Shown in pieces: positions 46,398 to 55,790 of a DNA stretch of 64,000 nucleotides (position 1 is its first letter; each line of letters starts with the position of its first letter). Source of the stretch: Corynebacterium spheniscorum (GTDB lineage Bacteria; Actinomycetota; Actinomycetes; Mycobacteriales; Mycobacteriaceae); contig NZ_FOPJ01000007.1 in assembly GCF_900113445.1 (NCBI RefSeq), positions 1-64,000 on the forward strand. The letters run 5' to 3'. Position numbers and translations under genes: made by a program. The notes below the pieces were generated by a model. That model was not told where the DNA came from and made no database searches. It worked only from the letters and a program-made list of their open reading frames with translations.

Positions 46398-48025
46398 TAA
46401 TGCTCTGGGAAGCTTTCTTCAATCTGGCCGTCGACTACTGTGAGCACCCGGGTGGCGCGGAAAGAATCCACCATGCGGCGATCGTGGCTGACGAAGAGAA
46501 CGGTGCCTCGATAGTCCTGCAAAGCGCGCTCTAATTCCTCAATCGCTGCCACATCCAAGTGGTTGGTGGGCTCATCTAGGACTAAGAAGTTGGTGGATGT
46601 GGCCTGTAATAAGGCCATAAGAGCGCGAGTGCGTTCACCAGGGGAGAGGCTTCTCGCTGCACGCCCTATTACCTGGGATTTCACCAAGCCGAACTTCGAC
46701 AACAGCGTCCGCAACTCGGCATCCTGGAATGCGGGCAAATAGGTGGAAAACACCGCCATCAGATCAACGTCTTGATCCAACAGCCCCCGCAACTGATCAA
46801 TACTGCCCAACGCCACTGCGGAACCTAGGTTCTCTTCGCGGCACAGCGCACGCAACAAGGTGGTTTTACCTGCACCATTGGCACCACGAATGAGCACGCG
46901 ATCCCCATAGTTCAGCTGCACAGTCCAGGGCCCAAAAGCTTTCTCACCTAGCTGCATCAGCTCATCGTCAAGCACCGATACCACCTGCCCGGAACGTGGG
47001 GCATCCGGAAGCCCTAAGTGCAGCACCCATTCTTTCCGTGGTTCTGGGACTTCCGTTAGTCGCTCAATGGCGCGTTCGGATTGCGCAATCTTCCCCGCCT
47101 GCTTTTCCGACCTCGCTGCCGAGCGGTTCCTTAAAATTTTGTCATTATCCGGAGCCTTCTTCAGCGCATTCTTCACGCCCTTGTCCAACCAGGTTTTCTG
47201 GGTTTGGATGCGCTCCCCAAGTTTTTCGCGCTTAGCTGCATATTCCTCATAGGATTCCCGTGCCCGCTGTCGTGCCCGGGCGCGTTCGACCACATAAGCG
47301 TCATAGCCGCCATGGAAGACCCTGATGCTTTCTTGGGCGGAATCCAATTCCACCATGTCTGTAATGGTGCGCGCTAAGAACTCACGATCATGTGACACCA
47401 CCACCATGGGCCGCGGATCTGTCGACACATACTCCTCTAGAAGCGCCAGGTCTTGAGCATCGAGGTCATTGGTGGGCTCATCCAATAACAACAGATCATG
47501 CTGGGATAGCAGAATCACCGCCAGGTTAACCCGCGCTGCTTGGCCACCAGAAAGCCCGCTCATCGGCACATTTAAAAATTCCTGCAGGCCTAAAGTCTCG
47601 GTGACTTCCGCTAAGCGCTGCTCATAATCGGCACCACCTAAAGCCAACCACGCTTCCAAGGCGTCAGAATATTTATCGCCCACATCAGCACTTCCCAGGG
47701 CCTCGGCCAACTCATCCATCGAAGCGGTCGCATCGCGCACCCCGGTGCGCCGTTCAATATATTCCGCAGCGCTTTCTTCCCTACGTTCCACCTCTTGAGT
47801 GAGGTACCCAATGCTGGCATCCGCTGGGCTGAGCTCAAAGGAACCATCGACTACCACCGCTGGGTCAGCGGCCTCGGCCAAGATAGCCAGCAACGTTGAT
47901 TTCCCGGCACCATTAGGGCCGCTTAGCCCCACTTTTTGGTTCCCCGAAACAACCAGGTTCAACCCGGCAAATAAGGTGCGCTCCCCATAGGAAGCCCCCA
48001 GGTTATGAATTTTTAACGTGGCCAT
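46397..48025 (-). CDS. ABC-F family ATPase
   Basis: This 542-residue soluble protein has two ABC domains and no membrane part. Walker A boxes are GPNGAGKS (about 36-43) and GANGAGKT (about 360). Signatures are LSGGQAARVNLA and LSPGERTRALMA, and Walker B LLLLDEPTNDLD and FLVLDEPTNHLD. The linker carries the basic P-site tRNA interaction region (RARARQRARESYEEYAAKREK...). ABC-F proteins act on the ribosome, either as translation factors or as antibiotic protection. Which one applies here is not clear. The start codon is embedded in a triple 18 bp repeat. Confidence 0.9.
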   Translation of the reverse strand: MATLKIHNLGASYGERTLFAGLNLVVSGNQKVGLSGPNGAGKSTLLAILAEAADPAVVVDGSFELSPADASIGYLTQEVERREESAAEYIERRTGVRDATASMDELAEALGSADVGDKYSDALEAWLALGGADYEQRLAEVTETLGLQEFLNVPMSGLSGGQAARVNLAVILLSQHDLLLLDEPTNDLDAQDLALLEEYVSTDPRPMVVVSHDREFLARTITDMVELDSAQESIRVFHGGYDAYVVERARARQRARESYEEYAAKREKLGERIQTQKTWLDKGVKNALKKAPDNDKILRNRSAARSEKQAGKIAQSERAIERLTEVPEPRKEWVLHLGLPDAPRSGQVVSVLDDELMQLGEKAFGPWTVQLNYGDRVLIRGANGAGKTTLLRALCREENLGSAVALGSIDQLRGLLDQDVDLMAVFSTYLPAFQDAELRTLLSKFGLVKSQVIGRAARSLSPGERTRALMALLQATSTNFLVLDEPTNHLDVAAIEELERALQDYRGTVLFVSHDRRMVDSFRATRVLTVVDGQIEESFPEH

Positions 48026-48076
48026 GAAGCCCTATCCGAGCATGAAGCCCTATCCGAGCATGAAGCCCTATCCGGG
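48023..48076 (-). repeat. Three tandem 18 bp repeats at the ABC-F start
   Basis: CATGAAGCCCTATCCGAG occurs three times (third copy ends CCGGG). On the gene strand each unit reads TAGGGCTTC-ATG, that is a weak Shine-Dalgarno and an ATG. The first unit supplies the real start; the two upstream ATGs each open a frame of Met-Leu-Gly (or Met-Leu-Gly) and TAG. It could be a short leader-peptide array or a replication slippage product. Confidence 0.7.
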
Positions 48077-48089
48077 CGCGGGGCCCTTA

Positions 48090-49067
48090 CTATGAGCGCG
48101 ATAAGCCTAAAGCCTCAGCGTACTCGCGCAAGCCCGCAAAACCTTGCACCTCCGTGGCTAAAAGCGGCACCCGCACAATCAGCGCATCCCCAACACTGGC
48201 GCGCAACTGCGCAATAAAGCCTTCCTCACGCTCCCGCCGAGCAGCTAAAAACTCACCTTGATCAGCCGGGGAACAACGGTTGACCACATAGCCGGCCACC
48301 GGCACCCCAATGCGCGCTAGTTCTTCTTTAAACTCCACCGACTCCAATACCGGAAGGCGTTCAGGGACCAGCACAATCACACACACGGCGTGCTTGAGCT
48401 CGTGGCGAAGCTTCGCGAACTTCTCCTTGCGGCGCAATAAAATATGCCGAATCCGATTATTACGGCGCTCCACCGGTGAATCCCCACTCACCCCAGCGGC
48501 CTTATCCTTCCCCGTGGCATCAAAGCCGCGCACCACCTCACCAAATTTTTCTGATTGCGCGCGGCGCTGCAATAACCCCTCAGTCCACGCGCCCATCAGT
48601 TCCGGCATATCCAGTAGGTGCGCGGTGTGCCCTGAAGGTGCGGTATCAACAATCACATGCTCATAGCCGCGTTCCTCCCGGGTAGTAATCAGGTCCGCCA
48701 GGCGTTCTAAGATGGCGGCCTCATGCGCGCCGGGAGTGCTCGCCGATAAAGCAAGGTGGTGGTCTACTTCCTTATGCAGGCGCTCCGGCATCATCGAATA
48801 CATCACCTCTCGTGCCTGCTCGAGGTGCTTCTTGGTGGTTAGTGCCGGATCAATCTCGCAGACCTCCAGGTTCTCACTCAGGGAGTATTCTTGGTCCCCG
48901 ATCTTCACGCCCCACAGATGCCCCAAGTTGTGTGCCGGGTCGGTGGAAACCAGCAGTACCTTTCGGCCAGCTTCGCTTAAGGCTAGGGCCACTGCCGCTG
49001 CGGTGGTGGTTTTCCCGACTCCGCCTTTGCCGCCAAAAAACACCAGCGGTGGAAGATCTAGCAGCAT
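48090..49067 (-). CDS. ArsA/Get3-like ATPase
   Basis: This 325-residue P-loop ATPase of the ArsA/Get3 group has FFGGKGGVGKTTTAAA (deviant Walker A), LLVSTDPAHNLGHLWG (switch region), VIVDTAPSGHTAHLLDMPELM and GYVVNRCSP. There is a single ATPase domain and no CxxC zinc pair as in yeast Get3. Neither arsB nor ars regulators are nearby, so arsenite export is unlikely; a Get3-like or envelope-maintenance role as for the mycobacterial Rv3679/Rv3680 pair is possible. The ATG at 49067 overlaps the CC-star gene by 10 bases. Confidence 0.85.
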   Translation of the reverse strand: MLLDLPPLVFFGGKGGVGKTTTAAAVALALSEAGRKVLLVSTDPAHNLGHLWGVKIGDQEYSLSENLEVCEIDPALTTKKHLEQAREVMYSMMPERLHKEVDHHLALSASTPGAHEAAILERLADLITTREERGYEHVIVDTAPSGHTAHLLDMPELMGAWTEGLLQRRAQSEKFGEVVRGFDATGKDKAAGVSGDSPVERRNNRIRHILLRRKEKFAKLRHELKHAVCVIVLVPERLPVLESVEFKEELARIGVPVAGYVVNRCSPADQGEFLAARREREEGFIAQLRASVGDALIVRVPLLATEVQGFAGLREYAEALGLSRS

Positions 49068-49321
49068 CGAATATTCTCCAGGGGTGAATGTTCCATTCCC
49101 ATGCGCTGATGCCAAGCATGGAAATCTTCATAGATGATGGGCAAAAGTTCGAGGGTATAAAAGGCCGCCGGGTTAGGCACCCCAAGGGCTTCACCTAAGA
49201 CCAGCAACATAAAGAGGTCTTCTTCTTCGCGTTGCGCGCGAAGGAAGGCACTGCGATAAGGCGCGGCATAAAACTCATTCAAGCCACGCCCAAAGGCCCG
49301 CAGTTTTTCTAAAAAATCCAC
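49058..49321 (-). CDS. Cory-CC-star-type small protein
   Basis: This protein of about 87 residues begins at a GTG (VDFLEKLRAFGRGLNEFYAAPYRSAFLRAQREEEDLF); an ATG at 49372 would add 17 residues. It ends HSPLENIRCC and stops, matching the corynebacterial family known for a terminal Cys-Cys. It has a hydrophobic stretch (LFMLLVLGEALGVPNPAAFYTLELLPIIY). The last codons TGC-TGC-TAG are the same bases as the ArsA start ATG-CTG-CTA-G, so the two are translationally coupled and probably cooperate. The function is unknown; paired cysteines might bind metal or disulfide. Confidence 0.75.
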   Translation of the reverse strand: MDFLEKLRAFGRGLNEFYAAPYRSAFLRAQREEEDLFMLLVLGEALGVPNPAAFYTLELLPIIYEDFHAWHQRMGMEHSPLENIRCC

Positions 49322-49436
49322 GTTCTTATTCTCGCATTCTCGCGTGCCCCGCGGGACTATCCGGTGCGGCATACCTGCACCCCGGACATACCGCGGGGAT
49401 ATGTGCCCTCCTGCACCGCGGCCGATCTCGGGGAAA

Positions 49437-49471
49437 GCAAAAGAGCTCCAGGGGAGGAGACCCCTAGAGCC
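49437..49471 (-). terminator. Terminator of the first cstA gene
   Basis: GCTC-C-AGGGG pairs with CCCCT-A-GAGC, and leftward it is followed by TTTTGCTTT. It lies about 30 bases after the stop. Confidence 0.65.
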
Positions 49472-49499
49472 CCAATGCAGCGGTTAAGCTCTCCAGGAG

Positions 49500-51284
49500 C
49501 TACGCCCTTGCCCCCGGCTCAGCAGCACCCGAACCCGAGGCACCAGCCGAACCAGCAGACCCAGCAGCGCTCTCCGCGGCAGTCATGGGTGCGTCCAGGT
49601 CATTATCACTCCAGGTCACCTGCGGTTCCTTGCGTGCGCGGTTCATGGCGGCGAAGGCTTCCACCGTGATCCAGCAGGCCGCGACCAGGATGATCAGGTC
49701 GAGCACCAGCAGCAGCCACTGTCCCTTGGCGTAGAAGCCTTCGATCTGCGCGACAGCTGCCCACAGGCTCATGATCAGCACGAAGACCAGCGGGATGAGG
49801 ATGGGCCAGGTGGGGCGACGCAGGCGGGTGAGCATGACCGCCAGGATGGACATGGTCAGCGCCGCCATCAGCTGGTTGGTGGTGCCAAACAGCGGCCAGA
49901 TGATCATGCCGCCGGAACCATCGCCACCAGCGGAGAAGGTCAGGCCCACACCCACGGCCAGCACAATGATGGTGGCGGCAGCGGAGTTGAGCTTCCCGCC
50001 CATCACCTCAGCGATTTCTTGGACCACTAGGCGCTGGAGGCGAATACCGGTATCCATGGTGGTGGCGGCAAAAAGCACCGCCATGGTGGCCAGGATGGTG
50101 GCCGAGAGAGAGGTGGGGATGCCCAGGCCCTCATTGACCAGGTGCCCGCCGCCCTTGACGAAGGCACCGACGCCGCCTTGGCCGAAGGCGCTGTAGATTT
50201 CCTCCCATTGCTGCAGCGACTTAAAGCCAGCGGTGGTAGCGATGATCGCGCCCAGGGCCAACAGCCCTTCGCCCACGGCACCGAAGTAGCCGACAAAGCG
50301 CGCGTCGGTTTCCTTATCCAGCTGCTTGGAGGAGGTTCCGGAAGCCACCACCCCGTGGAAACCAGAGATCGCACCACAGGCGATGGTGACAAAGAGCAGT
50401 GGCAGGATAGAGGGCATGGGCGAACCATCGGCGCTGGTATCTGGCACATTCACCATGGGGGCGACCAGGGTAGGCGCCGTGAGCAGGAAGCTGGCATAGA
50501 GGATGCCCAGGCCCACGAAGAGCTGCAGGCCGTTGATGTAGTCGCGCGGTTGCAGCAGCACCCACACCGGCAGCAGCGAGGCGATGCCGCCGTAGATGAA
50601 CAAAATAATGATCCAGATGGCTGCTGGCGGCAGACCGAAGGTGGATTCCGGCAGCTCAATGGGGTAGCGATCGCCAATCACCATGAGTGAATACAGCGCA
50701 ATCACACCGACCACGGAAACCAGCGGCAGGTTCCACTTCAGGCGGTAGATCGCTTGGCCCACCAGCAGAGCCACCAGGATGGCACCCCAGGTGGGGATCA
50801 CCGCGGATGGGGTGGAGACCAAAAGCCCGGCGATCACCACGGCGAAGGCTGCGACCACCATGAGCAGTAGCAGGAAGATCACCACGAGGAAGAGGTTGCG
50901 GCCCCGGGATCCGATATAGCGCCCCGATAGCGTGCCAATGGATTGCCCGCGGTGGCGCTGCGAGGCCCAGAGCGCACCGAAGTCATGCATGCCGGCGATA
51001 AAAACGGTGCCGATGGTGACCCAGAGGAAGGCGGGCAGCCAACCCCAGATCACGGCGACCGCCGGGCCCACGATGGGGGCGGCACCGGCAACCGAGGTGA
51101 AGTGGTGTCCCCACAGCACGTATTTATTGGTGGGCACATAATCGACACCATCTTCCATGGTGTGCGCGGGTGTCCGATAGTTCTTAGAAAGCCCGTAGAC
51201 GCGCTTACCGAGGAATGTGGAATAGAGCAGGTAGCCGGCGATCATCATGCCGACGCCAATAAAAGCTAGAACAAGAGAATTCAT
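49500..51284 (-). CDS. cstA: CstA-family carbon-starvation carrier, copy 1
   Basis: This 594-residue membrane protein has about 16-18 helices and the CstA motifs YRTPAHTMEDGVDYVPTNKYVLWGHHFTSVAGAAPIVGPAVAVIWGWLPA, GMHDFGALWASQRHRGQSIG and ISGFHGVVASGTSSKQL. CstA/BtsT proteins import pyruvate or peptides. The start MNSLVLAFIGVG is chosen; the frame extends 14 residues upstream. The C-terminus ends in an Ala/Gly/Ser-rich tail. It is very similar to the next gene upstream, so the pair is a tandem duplication. Confidence 0.92.
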   Translation of the reverse strand: MNSLVLAFIGVGMMIAGYLLYSTFLGKRVYGLSKNYRTPAHTMEDGVDYVPTNKYVLWGHHFTSVAGAAPIVGPAVAVIWGWLPAFLWVTIGTVFIAGMHDFGALWASQRHRGQSIGTLSGRYIGSRGRNLFLVVIFLLLLMVVAAFAVVIAGLLVSTPSAVIPTWGAILVALLVGQAIYRLKWNLPLVSVVGVIALYSLMVIGDRYPIELPESTFGLPPAAIWIIILFIYGGIASLLPVWVLLQPRDYINGLQLFVGLGILYASFLLTAPTLVAPMVNVPDTSADGSPMPSILPLLFVTIACGAISGFHGVVASGTSSKQLDKETDARFVGYFGAVGEGLLALGAIIATTAGFKSLQQWEEIYSAFGQGGVGAFVKGGGHLVNEGLGIPTSLSATILATMAVLFAATTMDTGIRLQRLVVQEIAEVMGGKLNSAAATIIVLAVGVGLTFSAGGDGSGGMIIWPLFGTTNQLMAALTMSILAVMLTRLRRPTWPILIPLVFVLIMSLWAAVAQIEGFYAKGQWLLLVLDLIILVAACWITVEAFAAMNRARKEPQVTWSDNDLDAPMTAAESAAGSAGSAGASGSGAAEPGARA

Positions 51285-51456
51285 TGAAACCTTCCAGTTA
51301 AACCTTCCAGCCGTGGTGTAGCTCACTATATTGACAGAATGGCGAAAGGATCACCTAATACTGGCGTGATTTTTATTCATTCTTAGGTTTAGCTTCTCGA
51401 GATCCTAGGCTTAGGCTGCTGCTTTTTCGCTGCACCCCGGGCAGGGGGCCGGGGTC

Positions 51457-51470
51457 TGCCACGCGTGATT
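51457..51470. promoter_or_regulatory. Motif shared by both cstA upstream regions, copy 1
   Basis: TGCCACGCGTGATT is found about 173 bases before cstA copy 1, and TGCCACACGTGATT about 147 bases before copy 2 (53490-53503). A second shared element, CTCACTATA then GACA, lies closer to each start (about 51324 and 53379). These are probably promoter parts kept since the duplication. Confidence 0.45.
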
Positions 51471-51546
51471 ACTCGGCGTGGCGCGAGTAGGCGAGGGCTG
51501 GGGCCGGTTGCGCCACGGGCCGGTTGTGCCACGGGCGAGTTGTGTC

Positions 51547-53343
51547 TTAGGCGCGTGGGTCTGGGGCGGTAGTCGGCGTCTCAGAGTCCAGCCGGGCATC
51601 GGGACCCACTGGGGCATCGGGCCCCACTGGGGCCTCTGCCATCACCGGCGAATCCAGATCATTATCCGTCCACACCATGGGTTCTTCCTTACGCGCACGA
51701 TTCATCGCCGCAATCGCTTCCACAGTGATCCAGCACGCTGCGATGAGCACAATGATGTCCAATACGAGCAGCAGCCACTGGCCTTTGGCGTAGAAGCTTT
51801 CCACCTGGATGATCGCCGCCCACATGCTCATAAAGAGCACAAACACCAAGGGGATCAGGATCGGCCAGGTGGGGCGACGCAGCTTCGTCAAAATCACGGC
51901 CAAAATCGCCAGGGTCAGTGCCGCCATCAGCTGGTTGGTGGTACCCAACAGCGGCCAAATAATCATGCCGCCAGAACCATCGCCACCGGTCGAGAAGCTC
52001 AGCCCCAAGCCCATGATCAACGCAATGATTGTTGCGGTGGTGGCACTTAATTTCCCGCCAACTACCTGCGCAATTTCCTGAACCACCAGGCGTTGTAGGC
52101 GAATACCGGTATCCATGGTGGTGGCGGCAAAAAGCACCGCCATGGTGGCCAAAATCGTGGCCGAAAGGGAAGCCGGAATGCCCAGGCCTTCATTAACCAG
52201 GCTGCCGCCGCCCTTCACAAAGGCGCCCACGCCACCTTCGCCGAAGGCATGGTAGATCTCTTCCCATTGCTGCACGGACTTAAACCCAGCGGTGGTAGCC
52301 ACAATGGAGCCCAAGGCCAATAGCCCTTCGCCGACAGCACCGAAGTAGCCCACAAAGCGCGCATCGGTTTCCTTATTCAATTGCTTAGAGGTGGTGCCAG
52401 AAGCCACCATCCCATGGAAACCAGAGATCGCACCACAGGCAATAGTCACAAAAAGCAGCGGCAGAATCGAGGGCATCGCAGAACCATCACTGCTGCTGGC
52501 AGTCAGGTTCAGCATGGGCGCAACCACCGTTGGCGCAGTAAGCAAGAAGCTGCCATAAAGAATGCCCAAGCCCACGAAAAGCTGCAGGCCGTTGATGTAG
52601 TCGCGCGGTTGCAGCAGCACCCACACCGGTAGCAGTGAGGCAATACCGCCATAAAGATAAAGCAGGATGATCCAAATCGCGGCCGGTGGTAACCCGAAGG
52701 TAGATTCCGGCAGCTCCATGGGGTAGCGATCACCAATCGCCATCAGCGAATACAGCGCAACCACACCAATAACCGACACCAGCGGCAGGTTCCACTTGAA
52801 GCGATAAATCGCTTGGCCCACCAGCACCGCCACCACAATCGCACCCCAGGTGGGGATCACCGCGGTCGGGGTAGAAACCAGTAGCCCACCAATCACCACC
52901 GCAAAGCCTGAAACCACAATCAGAATCAGGAGGAAGATCACCACCAAGAAAAGGTTGCGACCCCGCGGCCCGATATAACGCCCAGACAGCGTGCCAATGG
53001 ATTGTCCGCGGTGTCGCTGCGAGGCCCACAGCGCACCAAAGTCATGCATGCCGGCAATAAATACCGTGCCAATGGTCACCCAGAGGAAAGCCGGCAGCCA
53101 ACCCCAAATCACCGCCACTGCGGGGCCCACAATGGGGGCGGCACCTGCAACGGAGGTGAAGTGGTGTCCCCAGAGCACATATTTATTGGTGGGCACATAG
53201 TCCACGCCATCTTCCATGGTGTGCGCGGGAGTGCGGTAGCTCGCCGAGAGCCCATATACCCGCTGCGCCAAAAACTTCGAGTACAGCACATAGCCGGCAA
53301 TCATCATGCCGACGCCAATAAAAACCAGGATGAGTGAGTTCAT
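51547..53343 (-). CDS. cstA: CstA-family carbon-starvation carrier, copy 2
   Basis: This 598-residue paralogue of the neighbouring carrier has nearly the same sequence through the membrane core (same PAHTMEDGVDYVPTNKYVLWGHH and GFHGMVASGTTSKQL regions). The tail differs, with VGPDAPVGPDARLDSETPTTAPDPRA, including a short VGPDAP repeat. The start MNSLILVFIGVG follows AAGGATC; 64 further upstream codons in the open frame have no family resemblance and are left out. Copies may differ in substrate or expression. Confidence 0.92.
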   Translation of the reverse strand: MNSLILVFIGVGMMIAGYVLYSKFLAQRVYGLSASYRTPAHTMEDGVDYVPTNKYVLWGHHFTSVAGAAPIVGPAVAVIWGWLPAFLWVTIGTVFIAGMHDFGALWASQRHRGQSIGTLSGRYIGPRGRNLFLVVIFLLILIVVSGFAVVIGGLLVSTPTAVIPTWGAIVVAVLVGQAIYRFKWNLPLVSVIGVVALYSLMAIGDRYPMELPESTFGLPPAAIWIILLYLYGGIASLLPVWVLLQPRDYINGLQLFVGLGILYGSFLLTAPTVVAPMLNLTASSSDGSAMPSILPLLFVTIACGAISGFHGMVASGTTSKQLNKETDARFVGYFGAVGEGLLALGSIVATTAGFKSVQQWEEIYHAFGEGGVGAFVKGGGSLVNEGLGIPASLSATILATMAVLFAATTMDTGIRLQRLVVQEIAQVVGGKLSATTATIIALIMGLGLSFSTGGDGSGGMIIWPLLGTTNQLMAALTLAILAVILTKLRRPTWPILIPLVFVLFMSMWAAIIQVESFYAKGQWLLLVLDIIVLIAACWITVEAIAAMNRARKEEPMVWTDNDLDSPVMAEAPVGPDAPVGPDARLDSETPTTAPDPRA

Positions 53344-53489
53344 GTCGCGCTGATCCTTCCCGCGCCAAAAAGAGGTTTTGCTCACTATAGACATAATCTT
53401 CTGCATTTGTTTCCCAAACGAGCATTCTTCGAGATCGAATGCTTGGGGGCCCGGCAGGGACACACCCCCGTGACAGCACGGCTGGGGTA

Positions 53490-53503
53490 TGCCACACGTG
53501 ATT
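53490..53503. promoter_or_regulatory. Motif shared by both cstA upstream regions, copy 2
   Basis: TGCCACACGTGATT matches the copy at 51457 at 13 of 14 positions. It lies between lysS and cstA copy 2 and contains the palindrome CACGTG-like core (ACACGTGA). Confidence 0.45.
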
Positions 53504-53553
53504 GGGGTGTGCGATGGTCTTAGTGCGATCTTCATCGACTACCCTGGGACAAC

Positions 53554-55131
53554 GTGACTAAGCAGAAACCAAGCCAAAAGCAAACCACTGATCTTCCGGA
53601 GCAGTTGCGGATTCGCCGCGAAAAGCGCCAACGCTTACTTGATTCCGGGATTGATCCTTATCCGGTAGTGGTGGATCGCACCATCTCTTTGGCGGATTTA
53701 CGTGCCCAATTCCAGGTCCTCCCGGAAGGTGAAACCGGTGATGAACCAGGTGTTACCTACTTGCATGCCGGGGAAGAAACCGATGTTGAGGTCGCTATTA
53801 CCGGGCGCCTCATCTTCATGCGCAATACCGGCAAACTCTGCTTCGCCACTCTCCAAGCCGGTGATGGCACCCAAGTTCAAGCCATGCTTTCGCTCGCTGA
53901 AGTAGGCCAAGAAGCCTTGGATGCCTGGAAGTCCGATGTGGACCTCGGCGACTTTATTGGTGTACGCGGCCGCGTGATTGCCTCTAAACGCGGTGAGCTT
54001 TCAGTGATGGCTAAGACCTGGCAGCTCGCTGCGAAGTCACTACGCCCCCTGCCGGTGGCTTTTGCCGATATGAGCGAAGACACCCGCGTTCGCCACCGCT
54101 ATACCGACCTGATTATGCGCGAGCAGGCCCGCAAGAATGCGCTGACCCGCATTAAGGTGATGCGCGCACTGCGCCACTTCTTGGAAGATGAAGGCTTCCT
54201 CGAGGTCGAAACCCCGATGCTCCAAACCCTGCACGGTGGTGCCGCAGCGCGGCCTTTTGAAACGCACTCCAATGCCCTCGATATTGACCTTTACCTGCGT
54301 ATCGCCCCAGAGCTTTATCTCAAGCGCTGCGTAGTCGGCGGTATTGAAAAGGTCTTCGAGGTCAACCGCAACTTCCGTAATGAAGGTGTGGATTCCTCCC
54401 ACAGCCCCGAATTCGCAATGCTGGAAACCTACCAGGCCTGGGGCACCTACGATGATGGGGCTGACCTGATCAAGCGCCTGATCCAACACTGCGCCCAAGA
54501 AGTATTCGGCAGCCTAGTGGTCACCTTGGCTGATGGCAGCACCTATGACTTCGGTGGCGAATGGCGCGAGATGGAAATGTACCCCTCGCTGAATGAGGCC
54601 CTGGCCAAGAAATTCCCCGGCCAAGCAGAAGTCACCATTGATTCCACCGTGGAAGAGCTTAAGGCCCTCGCCGAGGTTGTGGGCGTGGAAGTTCCCAAGA
54701 ACGCTGGTTGGGGACACGGCAAGCTCGTCGAAGAAATCTGGGAAGCGCTCTGCGCTGACCAGCTTTACGGCCCGGTCTTTGTCCGTGACTTCCCGGTAGA
54801 GACCTCCCCGCTGACCCGCCAGCACCGCTCCAAGCCCGGGGTGACTGAGAAGTGGGACCTCTACGTCCGCGGTTTCGAGTTGGCCACCGGCTACTCCGAG
54901 CTGGTGGATCCCGTGGTACAGCGTGAGCGGTTCGAAGACCAAGCCCGCCTGGCAGCCGATGGTGATGAAGAAGCCATGGTGCTCGATGAAGACTTCCTCG
55001 CCGCCATGGAACAGGGTATGCCGCCGACTTCCGGTAACGGCATGGGTATCGATCGCCTGCTGATGGCTCTTACAGGTTTGGGTATCCGCGAGACGGTTCT
55101 CTTCCCCATGGTGAAACCAGAAGCCCGCTAA
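53554..55131 (+). CDS. lysS: Lysyl-tRNA synthetase, class II
   Basis: This 525-residue cytosolic enzyme charges tRNA-Lys. An N-terminal OB-fold anticodon domain ([23 protein letters not shown]) precedes the class II core: motif 1 region [31 protein letters not shown], motif 2 [24 protein letters not shown], and motif 3 [15 protein letters not shown]. It begins at GTG. It ends before a long intergenic region and its own terminator. Confidence 0.96.
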   Translation: MTKQKPSQKQTTDLPEQLRIRREKRQRLLDSGIDPYPVVVDRTISLADLRAQFQVLPEGETGDEPGVTYLHAGEETDVEVAITGRLIFMRNTGKLCFATLQAGDGTQVQAMLSLAEVGQEALDAWKSDVDLGDFIGVRGRVIASKRGELSVMAKTWQLAAKSLRPLPVAFADMSEDTRVRHRYTDLIMREQARKNALTRIKVMRALRHFLEDEGFLEVETPMLQTLHGGAAARPFETHSNALDIDLYLRIAPELYLKRCVVGGIEKVFEVNRNFRNEGVDSSHSPEFAMLETYQAWGTYDDGADLIKRLIQHCAQEVFGSLVVTLADGSTYDFGGEWREMEMYPSLNEALAKKFPGQAEVTIDSTVEELKALAEVVGVEVPKNAGWGHGKLVEEIWEALCADQLYGPVFVRDFPVETSPLTRQHRSKPGVTEKWDLYVRGFELATGYSELVDPVVQRERFEDQARLAADGDEEAMVLDEDFLAAMEQGMPPTSGNGMGIDRLLMALTGLGIRETVLFPMVKPEAR

Positions 55132-55181
55132 ACCAATAAAACCAGGTTGATCGCCTATAGCACCCTCTGAGTAGGGTAGCG

Positions 55182-55231
55182 ACTGGCCAAGGATAAATTT
55201 CCTTAAACAGCTCTTCCCTGGCCAGTTTTTC
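55182..55231 (+). terminator. Terminator of lysS
   Basis: ACTGGCCAAGG pairs with CCTGGCCAGT, with TTTTTC after the stem. It starts about 50 bases after the lysS stop. Confidence 0.7.
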
Positions 55232-55404
55232 TTTAGCTTAGCCTCAGGAAACTCTACAGCACATAACGAAAAAGTGGAGGTTTTCCCCTTACCTATTTCA
55301 AGGGTTATATACATATCCGAGTCGTACTTTCGGTTAGCCCTTAGGTGGTAAAAACTTCTGCCAACAACTTGCTAAGTATGGCCGACCTGGGTAACGTACT
55401 GGCT

Positions 55405-55455
55405 GGCAACCGATGTTGCTCCCTGTATGTGGGTGAGGGAGCGATATTGGTTGCC
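55405..55455 (+). ncRNA. Strong plus-strand RNA hairpin, possible small RNA
   Basis: The arm at 55405-55424 (GGCAACCGATGTTGCTCCCT) pairs over all 20 positions with 55436-55455 if three G-U wobbles are allowed. The loop is 11 bases. On the opposite strand the wobbles would become A-C mismatches, so the fold is favoured only in plus-strand RNA. It could be part of a small RNA, a leader of clpC or an unusual terminator (CCTTTATAT follows). Confidence 0.5.
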
Positions 55456-55790
55456 GCCTTTATATCTGAGCAGTGCTTTCAGGGGGTTTGTGGCGGGTTA
55501 TAATTAAGCCTTCATCGGTGATCTTTCAAGGTAAAGTCAATGCCGGTAGAGTATTGCCTTTCTCACTTTCCTGACAATTATGACGCCAATTTAATTAATG
55601 CGTTCAGATAAAAATGGAACGCTATCTCAACCCTTGGGAGTTATAAAGTTTGGGGACATATTACTGACCTGGGGTTTCATTTGGCATTACACTCTTTGTG
55701 GAGGAATTGCCCCCACTTGTGAGAAAAGTGCTGCGTAACCCGAAGTTTCCCGCGTGGTAGAAATCCCTCCCCGAAGGTGTCTTATAGGTG

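Noticed and set aside
48090-49321. An arsenic-resistance operon
   Set aside because: The ATPase is ArsA-like, but no arsB, arsC, arsD or arsR gene is adjacent, and the partner is a CC-star protein.
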